DNA of 64,000 nucleotides from Acidobacteriota bacterium (GTDB taxonomy: Bacteria > Acidobacteriota > Terriglobia > Terriglobales > Acidobacteriaceae): NCBI GenBank assembly GCA_003225175.1, contig QIBA01000049.1, positions 1 to 64,000 on the forward strand. Reading direction: 5' to 3'. The notes beneath the pieces are model-generated. The model searched no databases and was not told the origin of the DNA. It saw only the letters and a list, made by a program, of their open reading frames with translations. Of this stretch, positions 35,780 to 46,000 are shown piece by piece. The position numbers and the translations under genes were made by a program. Each line of letters opens with the position of its first letter. The stretch's first letter is position 1.

Positions 35780-38326
35780 ATGTCTGCGCTATCGACGCGA
35801 AAGCGAGTGTACTTGGCGATGGCGTGCACCCTCGCGTTGGGGTTCTTGCTTCCGCCAACCATCAACCTGAATCATTTCCGAGTGCGGTTCTCGGAATCGC
35901 TCTCCCGGTCCATGGGACGGCCTGTAAGCATTCAGGATGTCCGTTTACGGCTACTTCCTATACCCGGCTTCACCTTTCGACGGCTCAGGATCAGCGATGA
36001 TTACGAATTCGGCGCTGAGCCTATCCTTCTGACGTCGGAAGAGGGTGGGCAGCGCAGTGTCGCAACCCTAAGGTGGTCGTCGCTGTGGAGGGGCAGATTT
36101 GAGGTCGCCAGCATTTCACTCACGCAAGCCAGCCTCAACATCGTGCAATCTCCGGGTGGTCATTGGAATCTCGAACGCCTTATCAATCGCGCAGCGCAGG
36201 TTCCATCCGCTCCAACTGGCAAGAAGCAGGCGGAAGCAAGATCGCGCTTCCCCTACATTGAGCTCAACGAGAGCCGCATTAACTTCAAGTTTGGTGCTGA
36301 AAAGAAACCGTTCGCTCTTTCCGACGCAGAGTTCGCGTTATGGCTTGCTGCGGAAAATCGCTGGAATGTTCGCCTGAAAGCGATTCCGCTGCGGACGGAC
36401 GAGCGAGTTACCGACACTGGATTGATCAGAGTCTCGGGCTCGTTCGACCGCGCGCCCCAGTTCTCAAGTACACCATTTCACCTGCAGGCGAGCTGGGAAC
36501 GGCCCGAGGTGAATGCGGTTACTCTCATCACCCGAGGTCACGATCCCGGTTGGCGTGGAGCCGTCGAAGTCAACTCTGAGCTCAAAGGTACTCCCGACAA
36601 CTTCAGTGCAAGGCTGCTGGTCAGCATTGACGAATTCCGCCGCTTCGACATCGCACGTTATACGTCCTTTAATTTGCGTGTAAGCTGCGAAAACCATTTT
36701 TTTGCAGAAACTCCGATTGGAAGTGGAATTAACCAGTGGGAATTCAATTGCCGGGTGCCGCTGGAATCGGGAGTTCTGACTGCTCAAGGCAAGCTTCACG
36801 CGCTTGCCTCACCAGATATTTCTGTGCGCCTCGTCGCCAGCAAGGTTCCGATCTCGCCATTGCTTCGCGCTGCGCTACATGCGAAGAGCGCTCTGCCTGA
36901 TGATCTCAGTGGTGAGGGCGTCCTCGATGGCACGTGGTCGATCGAAGGCACTGCTGGAGGACGAACCAAGTGGAGTGGCGCCGCAACGGCACGCGACGTT
37001 GTGATTGAGTCTCGCGTGCTCGATTCTCCGCTCACATTTCCCCGTGTTGTTACCGTGAATTTCAGTTCTCCGGAATTGCCACCGGCACAGCCGCGTCACA
37101 AGGTAGACGCGCAAGCAACCGCCTCACGCGCAATCCTTGAGCCTGTCATCCTCGATCTCGGTGGCGAGGCCCAGCTTTCGGCGTCATTCGATGCACAGGG
37201 ATATCGTGTCGATTTGGATGGGCCAGTCGACTGGCAACGTTTGATGCAGACAGCAAGAGTGCTTGGGCTGAATCCGCCTAAAACCGATCTGCGAGGATCC
37301 GGAACTATTACCGCACAGTACTCCGGGGAATGGCGGCACTTCAGTCCGCCATCGGTTGCTGGTCAGGCGCAAATCCGCTCGGCAGTCCTCTCCCTACGCG
37401 GATTTTCCGAGCCCCTGAAGTTGATAGGTGGTTCCCTGAAGTTCGACAGCGAGAATGTTAGAGCCGAGCACATTCGCGCCACCTTTCCCAATTCCGAACT
37501 AGCCTTCAAAGGAGATTTTTCTGCGGCTCGTAACTGCGAAGAGCACCTGCTTTGCAAAGCTACGTTCGAGCTGCAGGTCGATAATATTAATGACACAGCG
37601 CTGATCAAGCTGCTCGGCGCTTCTTCTGGATTGTCGATTCCTTTTTTGAACTCGCGACGGTTCGAAGCGAAGTGGCTGCTCGATGTTCCATGCGACGGCA
37701 CTATCACCGCTGACCACCTGAAGATCGGAAACTTCGAGGCCAAACATGTGGTGGCCCAACTGGAACTTGCATCTGCAAAAGTTCTCGTCAGGAACTGGAC
37801 CGCAGATGCATTCGGTGGCCAGCATATGGGTGAGGCCGCATTCGATTTCTCTGGTCCACGGGCCGCGATTACTGGTACCGGATCTCTGAAACGCGTCAGA
37901 GTGGAAGACGCTTATGGTGAAGCTGCGGAGCCTCTTGGTACTGGAAGTCTTGACATCGATTATCGGCTGGCGATGAATGGCCGAACTATGGATGAACTGA
38001 CTTCGTCCGCAAGCGGCTCCGGTGGATTCACGTGGCGCAACGGTGAAATTCGAAGCCTTCATTTCGATGACTTACATGATCCGGCGCTCACTTTTGCGCT
38101 GTGGACAGGTCGCTTCATCGTCGAAAAACAGCGCGTTGCGCTGCAGAACACCCGCATGACGTCTGCCTCAGGAATGCGTCGCGAAGTCGTTGGGCAAATA
38201 TCCTTCAAGAACGAGTGGAATCTGAGGTTTGTGCGAGCCGATGGCAGCGGATTCGTTGCGAGTGGCAAGATCACCGATCCCAGTATCTCGAGCGATATCC
38301 CGAAATTGGCCGAAGCACGTCAGTAA
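35780..38326 (+). CDS. AsmA-family envelope protein
   Basis: An 848-aa protein with an N-terminal membrane anchor (about residues 10-28, YLAMACTLALGFLLPPTI) followed by the AsmA start pattern VRFSESLSRSMGRPVSIQDVRLRLLPIPGFTFRRLRI and a long beta-rich periplasmic region with a conserved C-terminal AsmA block. AsmA-like proteins form bridge-like beta structures that carry or organise phospholipids between inner and outer membranes. The ATG follows the lepB stop directly, so it is translationally linked to the signal peptidases. Confidence 0.85.
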   Translation: MSALSTRKRVYLAMACTLALGFLLPPTINLNHFRVRFSESLSRSMGRPVSIQDVRLRLLPIPGFTFRRLRISDDYEFGAEPILLTSEEGGQRSVATLRWSSLWRGRFEVASISLTQASLNIVQSPGGHWNLERLINRAAQVPSAPTGKKQAEARSRFPYIELNESRINFKFGAEKKPFALSDAEFALWLAAENRWNVRLKAIPLRTDERVTDTGLIRVSGSFDRAPQFSSTPFHLQASWERPEVNAVTLITRGHDPGWRGAVEVNSELKGTPDNFSARLLVSIDEFRRFDIARYTSFNLRVSCENHFFAETPIGSGINQWEFNCRVPLESGVLTAQGKLHALASPDISVRLVASKVPISPLLRAALHAKSALPDDLSGEGVLDGTWSIEGTAGGRTKWSGAATARDVVIESRVLDSPLTFPRVVTVNFSSPELPPAQPRHKVDAQATASRAILEPVILDLGGEAQLSASFDAQGYRVDLDGPVDWQRLMQTARVLGLNPPKTDLRGSGTITAQYSGEWRHFSPPSVAGQAQIRSAVLSLRGFSEPLKLIGGSLKFDSENVRAEHIRATFPNSELAFKGDFSAARNCEEHLLCKATFELQVDNINDTALIKLLGASSGLSIPFLNSRRFEAKWLLDVPCDGTITADHLKIGNFEAKHVVAQLELASAKVLVRNWTADAFGGQHMGEAAFDFSGPRAAITGTGSLKRVRVEDAYGEAAEPLGTGSLDIDYRLAMNGRTMDELTSSASGSGGFTWRNGEIRSLHFDDLHDPALTFALWTGRFIVEKQRVALQNTRMTSASGMRREVVGQISFKNEWNLRFVRADGSGFVASGKITDPSISSDIPKLAEARQ

Positions 38327-38393
38327 TCGGGCCAACTATCGCACGGGTCATAGAAATCAAAACACAGTAAAGCAAAGTGGGTTTGAATAATAC

Positions 38394-39080
38394 GTGAGAG
38401 ATTTTGCGCCAGAGAATCTGCCTCAGCTTGCAAGCTTTCAGCTCGACAGCACTTCGTGGCGGAGCAGATGTACCCTCCTCCGCTCGCAAACAGTCGGGCT
38501 CGCATTAATAGGGATACTCTCATTCTCTTTAGTTGGGGTTGCACAGGACAATCGGCACGCCAAGGCTGGGCACTTCTCTACGGCGGCACAGCGGTTCGAA
38601 GACAAATTGAATTTCCTCGAACGGAATGGAAAATCCAAACCTGTGCAGCGACGCTCCACTCAGATCAACGCTGATGAAGTGAACGCCTGGTTCCATGAAG
38701 GCGGATATAAATTGCCACAAGGAGTTCAGAAAGTAATCTTTCACTCGCAGCCAGACACAATCCAGGCCAATGCGACAGTCGATTTTGATCAGGTAAAAGA
38801 AGGACGGCATAACCTGAATCCACTGCTTTCAGTTTTTAGCGGAGTGCACGACGTTGAGGTTACGGCGAATGGGTCAGCCCAAAATGGGCAAGGCCATGTG
38901 ACCATCCAGAGCGTCTCAATAGACGGCGTCGGCGTTCCACATCTCGCCTTGGAATTGTTCGTCAACAAGTACATCAAGCCCAAATATCCAAATGTCGGCC
39001 TTGAGAACGACTTCCAAATGCCCGATCGTATTGATACCGCTACCGTAGGCAACGATAACGCCTTACTCACTCAGAGGTGA
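38394..39080 (+). CDS. Hypothetical exported protein
   Basis: A 228-aa protein with a hydrophobic stretch near residues 34-50 (VGLALIGILSFSLVGVAQ) that reads as a signal peptide or anchor, followed by a soluble domain with alternating strands (VIFHSQPDTIQANATVDFDQV; VEVTANGSAQNGQGHVTIQSVSIDGVGVP). GTG 38394 is the first start in frame and makes a long pre-hydrophobic leader, so the true start is uncertain. Family not recognised. Same direction as the asmA gene, 67 bp after it. Confidence 0.65.
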   Translation: MRDFAPENLPQLASFQLDSTSWRSRCTLLRSQTVGLALIGILSFSLVGVAQDNRHAKAGHFSTAAQRFEDKLNFLERNGKSKPVQRRSTQINADEVNAWFHEGGYKLPQGVQKVIFHSQPDTIQANATVDFDQVKEGRHNLNPLLSVFSGVHDVEVTANGSAQNGQGHVTIQSVSIDGVGVPHLALELFVNKYIKPKYPNVGLENDFQMPDRIDTATVGNDNALLTQR

Positions 39081-39183
39081 ATTGGTCCCATTTCGGGCTG
39101 CAGCGCGGCATTTCTCTGGGGGAGACTTGCACTCTTGCGACTAGGGCATTCCTGAATTCACCCCTCAACTTACAATTAGATTC

Positions 39184-39894
39184 TTGCCTGCTACACTGCA
39201 ATCACGTCTCCGAATCATTCTGGTTCGTCCGCGCAACCCCCTCAACATAGGCGCGGCTGCGAGAGCAATGAGCAATTTCGGGTTCTCTCAGCTTCGCGTG
39301 GTGAATCCCTATGAAGTGGCCTTCCGCGAAGCTCGGTCAGCCGTAGGAGCTTCAGATGTGCTGCGGAACGCACAGTCATTCGAGAGCCTATCCGACGCAA
39401 TCGCCGACTGCTCATTGGTGATAGGAACAACCGCGGTCGCCCACCGTACCTTGCAACATCCTATGGTGCGGCTTGATCGAAGTAGTCCATTGATAACAGT
39501 GGATTCGACACACTGTGCACTTCTATTCGGATCAGAGAAGATTGGACTTTCGAACGAAGACCTAAGCTATTGTCATTTGGTCTTGAACATTCCCACAGGG
39601 CGAGAGAACGTTTCGATCAATCTGGGACAAGCTGTGGCTGTATGCCTTTACGAACTCATTCGCGAGCCTGCGGATACGGCAGTCCTCAAACAGAGTGAAC
39701 CTGCGATCGCTGAAGAACTCGAACGATTAACCAGCGTTTTATCGGATGCGCTGTTGGCGAGCGGCTACACCAAGAGAGGCGCGTCTGCTTCCACGACGGA
39801 AAAAATACGACGTCTGATCCGTCGTTTGACTCTCTCCAGCGAAGATGCTGAGTTACTTCTCGGAATGCTAAAGAAAATTTCCCGACGACAGTGA
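39184..39894 (+). CDS. TrmJ-like SPOUT RNA methyltransferase
   Basis: SAM-dependent 2'-O-methyltransferase of the SpoU/TrmJ group, acting on tRNA (position 32 in TrmJ) or rRNA. The 236-aa protein has the three SPOUT motifs: NPLNIGAAARAMSNFGFSQL (near residue 19), LLFGSEKIGLSNEDL (near 117) and LNIPTGRENVSINLGQAVAVCLYE (near 138), which form the trefoil knot. A helical C-terminal tail follows. The start is TTG 39184; no ATG or GTG is available before the first motif. Exact target inferred only. Confidence 0.88.
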   Translation: MPATLQSRLRIILVRPRNPLNIGAAARAMSNFGFSQLRVVNPYEVAFREARSAVGASDVLRNAQSFESLSDAIADCSLVIGTTAVAHRTLQHPMVRLDRSSPLITVDSTHCALLFGSEKIGLSNEDLSYCHLVLNIPTGRENVSINLGQAVAVCLYELIREPADTAVLKQSEPAIAEELERLTSVLSDALLASGYTKRGASASTTEKIRRLIRRLTLSSEDAELLLGMLKKISRRQ

Positions 39895-39933
39895 GAGACA
39901 AAGGAGGGAAACGAGGCGCACCCTCCTGAGCAG

Positions 39934-41010
39934 CTATGCCTTGAGCGAAGCAATATCCATCACAAACCGATAGCGCACGTCGCTCTTCAAGACACGTTCG
40001 TAGGCTTCGTTGACCTGCTGTATCGGTATCACTTCAATATCGGAAGTCACATTGTGCTTGCCACAGAAGTCGAGCATCTCCTGTGTCTCGCGAATGCCTC
40101 CGATCATGGAGCCGGAAAGACTCCGTCGGCGACTGATGAGAGGTGCGGCTCCCATTGGCACTTTCTTCTCAGGAATCCCGAGGAGAACCATCGCGCCGTC
40201 CAGCTTGAGCAAATCGAGATATTGATTCCAGTCGATATCAGCAGAGACGGTGTTGAGAATCAGGTCAAAATATCCCTTCAACTCCACGAACGTCTCCGGA
40301 TCCGAGCTCGCATAGTAATGATCGGCGCCAAGCCGTATGCCGTCCGCCTTCTTTCGAAGTGATTGGCTCAAAACGGTGATCTCCGCCCCTAGGGCATGCC
40401 CGAGCTTCACACCCATATGACCAAGTCCGCCCAATCCGACGATAGCCACCTTCTTGCCCGGACCAGCCTGCCAATGCATGAGCGGAGAGTACAGCGTGAT
40501 TCCCGCGCAAAGCAGAGGTGCTGCGGCATCGAGCGGCAGATTGTCAGGTATGCGTAAGATGTAGTCTTCGTTAACTACGATCCTGTCAGAGTATCCGCCG
40601 TATGTCGGCGTGCCGTCGTGCTCCCGCGAGTTGTAGGTAAATACGGTGCCATCGCAATACTGCTCCAGGCCTTCTTCGCACTGAGGACAGTTGCGGCAGG
40701 AATCGACAAAACAACCAACTCCAACGTTGTCACCAACTTTGAACTTGCGGACTTTGTCGCCGACCGCAGCGACGACGCCTGCGATTTCGTGTCCGGGAAC
40801 CATCGGGAAGATGCCTTCTCCCCATTCATCACGAACCTGATGTATGTCGGAGTGGCAGATACCGCAGTACTTGATCTCGATCAGGACGTCGTGTTCACGC
40901 GGTTCGCGACGTTCAAATGAAAAAGGAACAAGCGAAGCCTTTGCTTTGCCGGCAGCATAACCGATGCTCTTCAGCGCGGCGGGAGCTATGTGGTTCTCAG
41001 TTTTCAGCAA
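39934..41010 (-). CDS. Zinc-dependent NAD(P) alcohol dehydrogenase (cinnamyl-alcohol type)
   Basis: Medium-chain dehydrogenase, 358 aa, oxidising alcohols or reducing aldehydes. Catalytic zinc ligands lie in [15 protein letters not shown] and GHEIAG, and the structural zinc site is [15 protein letters not shown]. The Rossmann motif GLGGLGHMG is followed by [16 protein letters not shown]. The sequence style matches the YahK/CAD-like NADP-dependent group, which acts on many aldehydes. Transcribed alone toward the TrmJ-like gene. Confidence 0.92.
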   Translation of the reverse strand: MLKTENHIAPAALKSIGYAAGKAKASLVPFSFERREPREHDVLIEIKYCGICHSDIHQVRDEWGEGIFPMVPGHEIAGVVAAVGDKVRKFKVGDNVGVGCFVDSCRNCPQCEEGLEQYCDGTVFTYNSREHDGTPTYGGYSDRIVVNEDYILRIPDNLPLDAAAPLLCAGITLYSPLMHWQAGPGKKVAIVGLGGLGHMGVKLGHALGAEITVLSQSLRKKADGIRLGADHYYASSDPETFVELKGYFDLILNTVSADIDWNQYLDLLKLDGAMVLLGIPEKKVPMGAAPLISRRRSLSGSMIGGIRETQEMLDFCGKHNVTSDIEVIPIQQVNEAYERVLKSDVRYRFVMDIASLKA

Positions 41011-41259
41011 GCTATACCCTCCCAGAACCCTCTTCTAAATATAGAGGCGCTCCGGTGGCTAAAGGCGACAAAAAAATAACTAAGCAGAGAGGCACGCAAT
41101 TCTTCCAGGGGGGCCACTGAGGAAAGAAGCACGAATTGTCTGGCTTTTAGCCTCGCAGTTACCGATTGTTTCGTAGGGCGAAAAATGAATGCACGCATTC
41201 TAGTGGTTGGCTCCGAGGGAAAGACCGCTCTCATTGAAAGCCCGACCCGCCACTCCGAT
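41011..41259. other. Intergenic region upstream of the alcohol dehydrogenase
   Basis: 249 bp. A poly-A stretch (GACAAAAAAATAACTAAGC, near 41068) and a small ORF on the plus strand (ATG 41185) that would run antisense into the next gene are present. Neither is convincing as a gene. No recognisable RNA structure. Confidence 0.35.
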
Positions 41260-41640
41260 TCAACTTGCGCGTCTTGCGCTAGCGGCTGCCACTCTGGCAT
41301 CCACTTCTCGTACTTCGATCGTGCCGCCAAACTCCAAGTGTGGGCAATCGCGTGAAATTTCGACTGCAACTTCATAGCTCGGTGCCTCGATCAGATAGTA
41401 GCCACCAAGCCATTCCTTAGTCTCACTGTAAGGACCGTCTGTGACTAGAATCTTGCCGCTTGCGTTGCGCAGGACTCTTCCCGGTTCGTTTTCCAGCTTG
41501 TGGCTGTCAAGATAATGCCCTTCATCCGTGAGCTTCTGGCGCCAGGCTTGATATCTAAGCATTGCCTGTTGCATTACCGCGGGATCCAGTTTCGCACCCG
41601 CGGCTCCGTCGTGGTAAAGCAAGAGCAAATATTGAGCCAT
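41260..41640 (-). CDS. YCII-related DGPF-domain protein
   Basis: A 126-aa protein of the YCII/DGPF group. MAQYLLLLYHDG is the usual opening, and ILVTDGPYSETKEWLGGYYLIEA carries the DGP[FY] motif near residue 69 followed by the strand that ends the ferredoxin-like fold. The family is often linked to ECF sigma factors and treated as putative small-molecule sensor or dehydratase-like; no activity is proven. It is 15 bp downstream of the next minus-strand gene, so the two probably share a transcript. Confidence 0.9.
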   Translation of the reverse strand: MAQYLLLLYHDGAAGAKLDPAVMQQAMLRYQAWRQKLTDEGHYLDSHKLENEPGRVLRNASGKILVTDGPYSETKEWLGGYYLIEAPSYEVAVEISRDCPHLEFGGTIEVREVDARVAAASARRAS

Positions 41641-41655
41641 GACTATCTCCTTGAA

Positions 41656-42192
41656 TTAGCTTACTCGCGTGAACTGCGACACTTCCCTGAATTTCGCTGA
41701 TCCACCTTGCATGTAGCGCCACTCCGCCGAGAAGTGATTATCGTCAATGAAGTGCATCCTGGCGCTGTGCATGTGCCCTTCATCACCAGTGGGCATGTTG
41801 TCTGCACTTACAAACTCAAAGTCGAGTTCTCCGGTCTTTGCGTCGTACAAGGTGGCACGGAGGTGCGGCTGGTTGGCGGCAATGCAGTAGTGCGTCAGAA
41901 CTAATTCACCGCGGTCAATGTAGTAGACCGTGATCATCTGACCGCTGTTCGGCGGGAGGGCATCGCTCGAGAAGCGTTCCATTACCGCCGATCCTCCGGA
42001 AATAATTTCGTATTTCCGCTTCGCATGTTCTCCTTTTGGTCCGACAGATCGCCACTCACCCGCCAGACTCTTGAGCTTGGCAAGGGCTACAGCAGACTGC
42101 AGCTCCGCAGGAGTAGCTGGCGGCTTCGTCCCGAGAGTTCCCGAAATGAGGAAAAGAAGCCTTAGGAGCGAGAACAGACTCTTGATCGTCAT
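41656..42192 (-). CDS. Hypothetical exported protein, DUF1579-like style
   Basis: A 178-aa protein with a signal peptide (MTIKSLFSLLRLLFLISGT) and a beta-rich soluble domain containing LKSLAGEWRSVG near residue 40, then VMERFSSDA, MITVYYIDRGELVLTHYC and MHFIDDNHFSAEWRYMQGG. The L-x-G-x-W start and alternating strands suggest a lipocalin-like barrel that might bind a small hydrophobic ligand. ATG 42192 has AGGAG 7 nt upstream, favoured over 42213. In operon with the DGPF protein. Confidence 0.72.
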   Translation of the reverse strand: MTIKSLFSLLRLLFLISGTLGTKPPATPAELQSAVALAKLKSLAGEWRSVGPKGEHAKRKYEIISGGSAVMERFSSDALPPNSGQMITVYYIDRGELVLTHYCIAANQPHLRATLYDAKTGELDFEFVSADNMPTGDEGHMHSARMHFIDDNHFSAEWRYMQGGSAKFREVSQFTRVS

Positions 42193-42339
42193 GGCGTTTC
42201 TCCTGGAGGGCATTTCGGGGTGTTCTACTCTGCCCTCTCACCCTATCAACGGACAGGAAGGACGGAAATGGACATTGTTTCAGGAGAAATTTTCGAATTG
42301 ATTAGGGCAGGCTCGTTTGGTTAGCTTTGCGTTGGCAAA

Positions 42340-42687
42340 CTAAGCGGCTTCTATCTTTGACTCCACTGGCAAACCTGCGTTTCGCCATGCATCAAAGCCA
42401 CCTTGGAGCGCCCAGGCATGTTTGAAACCGCGTTCGTGAAGCTTCTGCACCAAACTGGTGCTGGATGCTTCGTTCGGTCAAGTACAGTAGCCAACGATGG
42501 TTCTCTCTTTCGGGATTTCGTAGATGTGCTCATCCAGATCGTCCGCAGGGACGCGAATTGCCTTTGGCAACATCACATCAGACTGCGCCCACGCTTGCGG
42601 ATTACGCGTGTCGATGAAGACAATGTCTTCTCCTGCCTGCATTCGCTTCCTTAGTTCATCAATTCCAATCCTGAGATTGTCGGGCAT
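42340..42687 (-). CDS. Rhodanese-domain protein with in-frame UGA: candidate selenoprotein
   Basis: Reading through one UGA (42478-42480) gives a complete 115-residue rhodanese. MPDNLRIGIDELRKRMQAGED leads to FIDTRNPQAW (CH2A-like motif), the active-site loop YCT-UGA-PNEASS at residues 67-76, and QGGFDAWRNAGLPVE, the normal C-terminus, then TAG. Relatives I know read YCTCPNEASS, so UGA replaces Cys 70, two residues after the catalytic-loop Cys 68. A SECIS-like hairpin follows directly. Strong AAGGAGG site 5 nt before ATG 42687. Rhodaneses transfer sulfane sulfur; a C-x-U loop would be unusual chemistry. A nonsense mutation or base error is the alternative. Stopping at UGA would lose the last 45 residues. 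Confidence 0.72.
42438..42471 (-). promoter_or_regulatory. SECIS-like hairpin 3' of the in-frame UGA
   Basis: On the minus strand, counted from the base after UGA: GAAGC (+7 to +11) pairs with GCTTC (+36 to +40). After an internal loop, GCACCA (+17 to +22) pairs perfectly with TGGTGC (+26 to +31) around a GTT loop. Bacterial SECIS rules (apical loop 3-14 nt, a G in its first two bases, loop 16-37 nt from UGA) are all met: the loop G is at +23. SelB binding is inferred, not shown. Confidence 0.6.
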
Positions 42688-42723
42688 GTGACCTCCTTGC
42701 TGCCTCTGGCGTAGATGAAGGTT

Positions 42724-42960
42724 TTAAGCAGCCCGCTTCAGATCCAGGCTTTCAAAATCGCCGTGTTTCCCGATCACCCTGATCGCCAATGGAATCGTGG
42801 TAGCAGCTCCAACGCCGACGAGCGCCAATCCTGCCGCCCTGCGCTGGTCGCGATTGAACCGATCAGAGATCAACAAACCAATTCCTATACCTAATGCCAC
42901 GCGAGTACCCGCGATGAGAATAACGTCGGTGACGCTCAGTCTACGTTCCATGATGGCCAT
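42724..42960 (-). CDS. Small two-helix membrane protein
   Basis: A 78-aa protein with two hydrophobic helices (about 12-28, VILIAGTRVALGIGIGLLI; about 38-58, GLALVGVGAATTIPLAIRVIG) separated by the charged turn SDRFNRDQRR. ATG 42960 has GGAGG 4 nt upstream; the longer reading from 43008 is unlikely. It precedes the rhodanese gene on the same strand by 36 bp, so both may be co-transcribed. Function unknown. Confidence 0.7.
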   Translation of the reverse strand: MAIMERRLSVTDVILIAGTRVALGIGIGLLISDRFNRDQRRAAGLALVGVGAATTIPLAIRVIGKHGDFESLDLKRAA

Positions 42961-43075
42961 ACAACCTCCGCTGAGAAGTCTGATGCAGAGGCTGCGATTT
43001 GCGATCACCCACGAAAATCAGGAAGAAGTTCGGAACCGTAATGCCGATGTTGCCGGAACTGCCGGTTATTCGAAG

Positions 43076-46000
43076 TTATCGTGCTGCGGTTGCGCGTTCA
43101 GCATGCAGGTACTGCAGTACTCGCACGGAGACTTGCCCCTGCTGTAAAGCAGCGATGCCTTCGGCTGCAGCGCGGGCTGCGGCGATTGTGGTCAGGGTGG
43201 GAATACGATGGGTCACAGCGGCCCGACGGATCGCCTGCTCATCGAACCATGGATCCTGGCCCTGCGGAGTGTTGACCACAAGCTGGATGCGGTCGCCCTT
43301 AATAAGATCGACTACATTGGGGCGGCCTTCTTTGACCTTATAAACGCGTTCTACTGCGAGACCGGCATTTTCCAAAACGCTGGCAGTCCCATGCGTGGCG
43401 ACGATATTGAATCCCAGCTCTGCGAAACGATGTCCAAGCTCGACGAGACCGCCTTTATCACGATCGGCAACGCTGATGAAAACGGTTCCATTCGTGGGCA
43501 ATGTCTGTCCTGCGGAAAGCTGGGCTTTGGCGAAGGCTTCCCCAAAGGTGTTGCCGACTCCCATTACTTCTCCAGTAGACTTCATCTCCGGGCCGAGCAC
43601 CGTGTCTACGCCGGGGAACTTGGTCCAGGGAAACACCGGGCTCTTGACGAAGAAGCATTCGCCGGTATCGAGGTCGGAACGCCGTTCAATGTACTCAGGC
43701 AGGAACTCTCGCAGCTTGCGTCCAGTCATGAGCCGGGCAGCGATCTTCGCGAGAGGGATGCCAGTTGCCTTCGATACGAAAGGTACGGTGCGTGACGCAC
43801 GCGGATTTACTTCGAGCACGTACACCCTGTCCCTCTGAATGGCGAACTGGATATTCATCAGACCGATCACTCTCAGCGCGCGTGCCAGTCGGAAGGTGTA
43901 ATCGCGCATCACGTCCAGAAGATTTCTGGGAATATCTACAGCCGGAAGCACACAGGAGGAATCGCCGGAGTGAATACCGGCCTCTTCAATGTGCTGCATG
44001 ATGCCGGCAACTACGACGTCTTCGCCGTCCGAGAGCGCGTCCACGTCAACTTCCACAGCGGCTTCGAGGAAATGATCAATCAACACCGGACGCTCTTGCG
44101 AATATTCGACGGCTTCCTTCATGTAGCGGACTACGGACGCGTCGTCGTATGCAATGACCATCGCGCGCCCACCAAGTACATACGAAGGACGAACCAAAAC
44201 CGGATAACCGACGCGGTTTGCGCCCGCAACTGCTTCTTCGACACTCGTGGATAAGGCACCCGGAGGCTGAGGGATCTCCAGTTCTTCGAGGAGCTTCCCA
44301 AAGCGCTTGCGATCTTCGGCTAGGTCGATCGACTCTGGCGAGGTACCGATGATTGGCACTCCAGCGGCTTTCAGCGCAAGCGAGAGATTCAATGGAGTCT
44401 GCCCGCCGAATTGCACGATCATCGAGACTGGAGCTCCGCCGGATGCTTCATGTTGGTAAACCGCGAGCACGTCTTCAAGTGTCAGGGGTTCAAAGTAGAG
44501 CCGATCGCTGGTGTCATAATCAGTCGACACCGTTTCGGGATTGCAGTTGATCATGATGGTTTCGTAACCATCGTCCCGCAGGGCAAAGGAGGCGTGGCAG
44601 CAGCAGTAATCGAACTCAATTCCCTGCCCGATCCGGTTCGGGCCGCTTCCCAAAATGATAACCTTCTTCTTCGGCGTGGGAGGCGCCTCATCTTCTTCTT
44701 CGTAAGCCGAGTAGAGATAAGGCGTGTAGCTTTCAAACTCCGCGGCGCAAGTGTCTACAAGTTTGAACACCGGTTTCAGACCATTTTTGGCACGCAGATA
44801 GCGAACCTTTTCAGCAGCTCCCTTGCTGTCGCCCATCTTCCACAAATCGGCGAGCCGAGCGTCCGAGATACCCATGCGCTTAGCTTCACGCACAATCTGC
44901 GGCGGAGCGGAATCGGCTGGATGCTTCTCGATCTCCTTCTGCATATCGGAGATCTCTTTCATCTGGTGCAGGAACCAGGGATCGATGCCGGTGATCCGCG
45001 CAAGCTCCTTGATCGTGTGTCCTTCTCGCAGTGCGTAGCGCAGATACATCAGACGCTCTGGATGTGGAGTTACGAGGCGCTGCATCAATCGCCGTGGCTC
45101 AATGTCCTCGGCTGTGGAACGCTTGCCCGTATCCAGCGAGCGAACTCCCTTCATGAGCGCTTCCTTGAAGGTGCGACCGATTGCCATCGCCTCGCCCACC
45201 GACTTCATCTGTGGCCCGAGTCCCTCTTCGGCGCCCGGAAACTTCTCGAATTGCCACTTAGGGATCTTTACTACTACATAATCGATCGTCGGTTCAAAAC
45301 AGGCTGGAGTCTTACGTGTAATGTCGTTGGGAATTTCATCCAGCGTGTAGCCGACAGCGAGTCGGGCAGCGATTTTCGCAATCGGGAATCCGGTTGCCTT
45401 AGAGGCCAGAGCAGAAGAGCGAGAGACACGCGGATTCATCTCGATCACCACCATCCGTCCAGTGGCGGGATGAACGCCGAATTGGATGTTCGATCCACCA
45501 GTCTCGACGCCGATCTCGCGAATTACCCGGATCGCGGCATCGCGCATGCACTGGTATTCGCGATCAGTCAGCGTTTGTGCTGGTGCAACAGTGATCGAAT
45601 CGCCGGTGTGAACGCCCATCGGATCGAAGTTCTCAATCGAGCAGATGATGATGACGTTGTCCCTCAGGTCACGCATCACCTCGAGTTCGTACTCTTTCCA
45701 ACCGAGCACCGACTCTTCGATCAGGACCTCATGAACAGGAGAAAGATCCAGACCGCGTGCAAGGATTTCAAGCAGCTCTTCGCGGTTGTAGGCAATGCCG
45801 CCGCCCGAACCACCGAGAGTGAACGACGGGCGGATAATGACTGGAAATCCAATTTTTCCCGAGAACTCGAGCCCATCGCGCAGATTGTTGACGAGAGCGG
45901 ATTTAGGAACGTCGAGGCCGATGCGCGTCATCGCATCTTTGAACAGCAGCCGGTCTTCCGCCATCTTGATCGCGCGCAGCTGCGCGCCGATCAGTTCCAC

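Noticed and set aside
41185-41355. Plus-strand ORF opening MNARILVVGSEGK
   Set aside because: Looks like a receiver-domain start but turns into antisense of the DGPF gene within 30 codons; no Asp phosphorylation site.
42351-42533. 60-codon minus-strand ORF overlapping the rhodanese end
   Set aside because: Out of frame with the conserved rhodanese C-terminus, which explains this DNA better.
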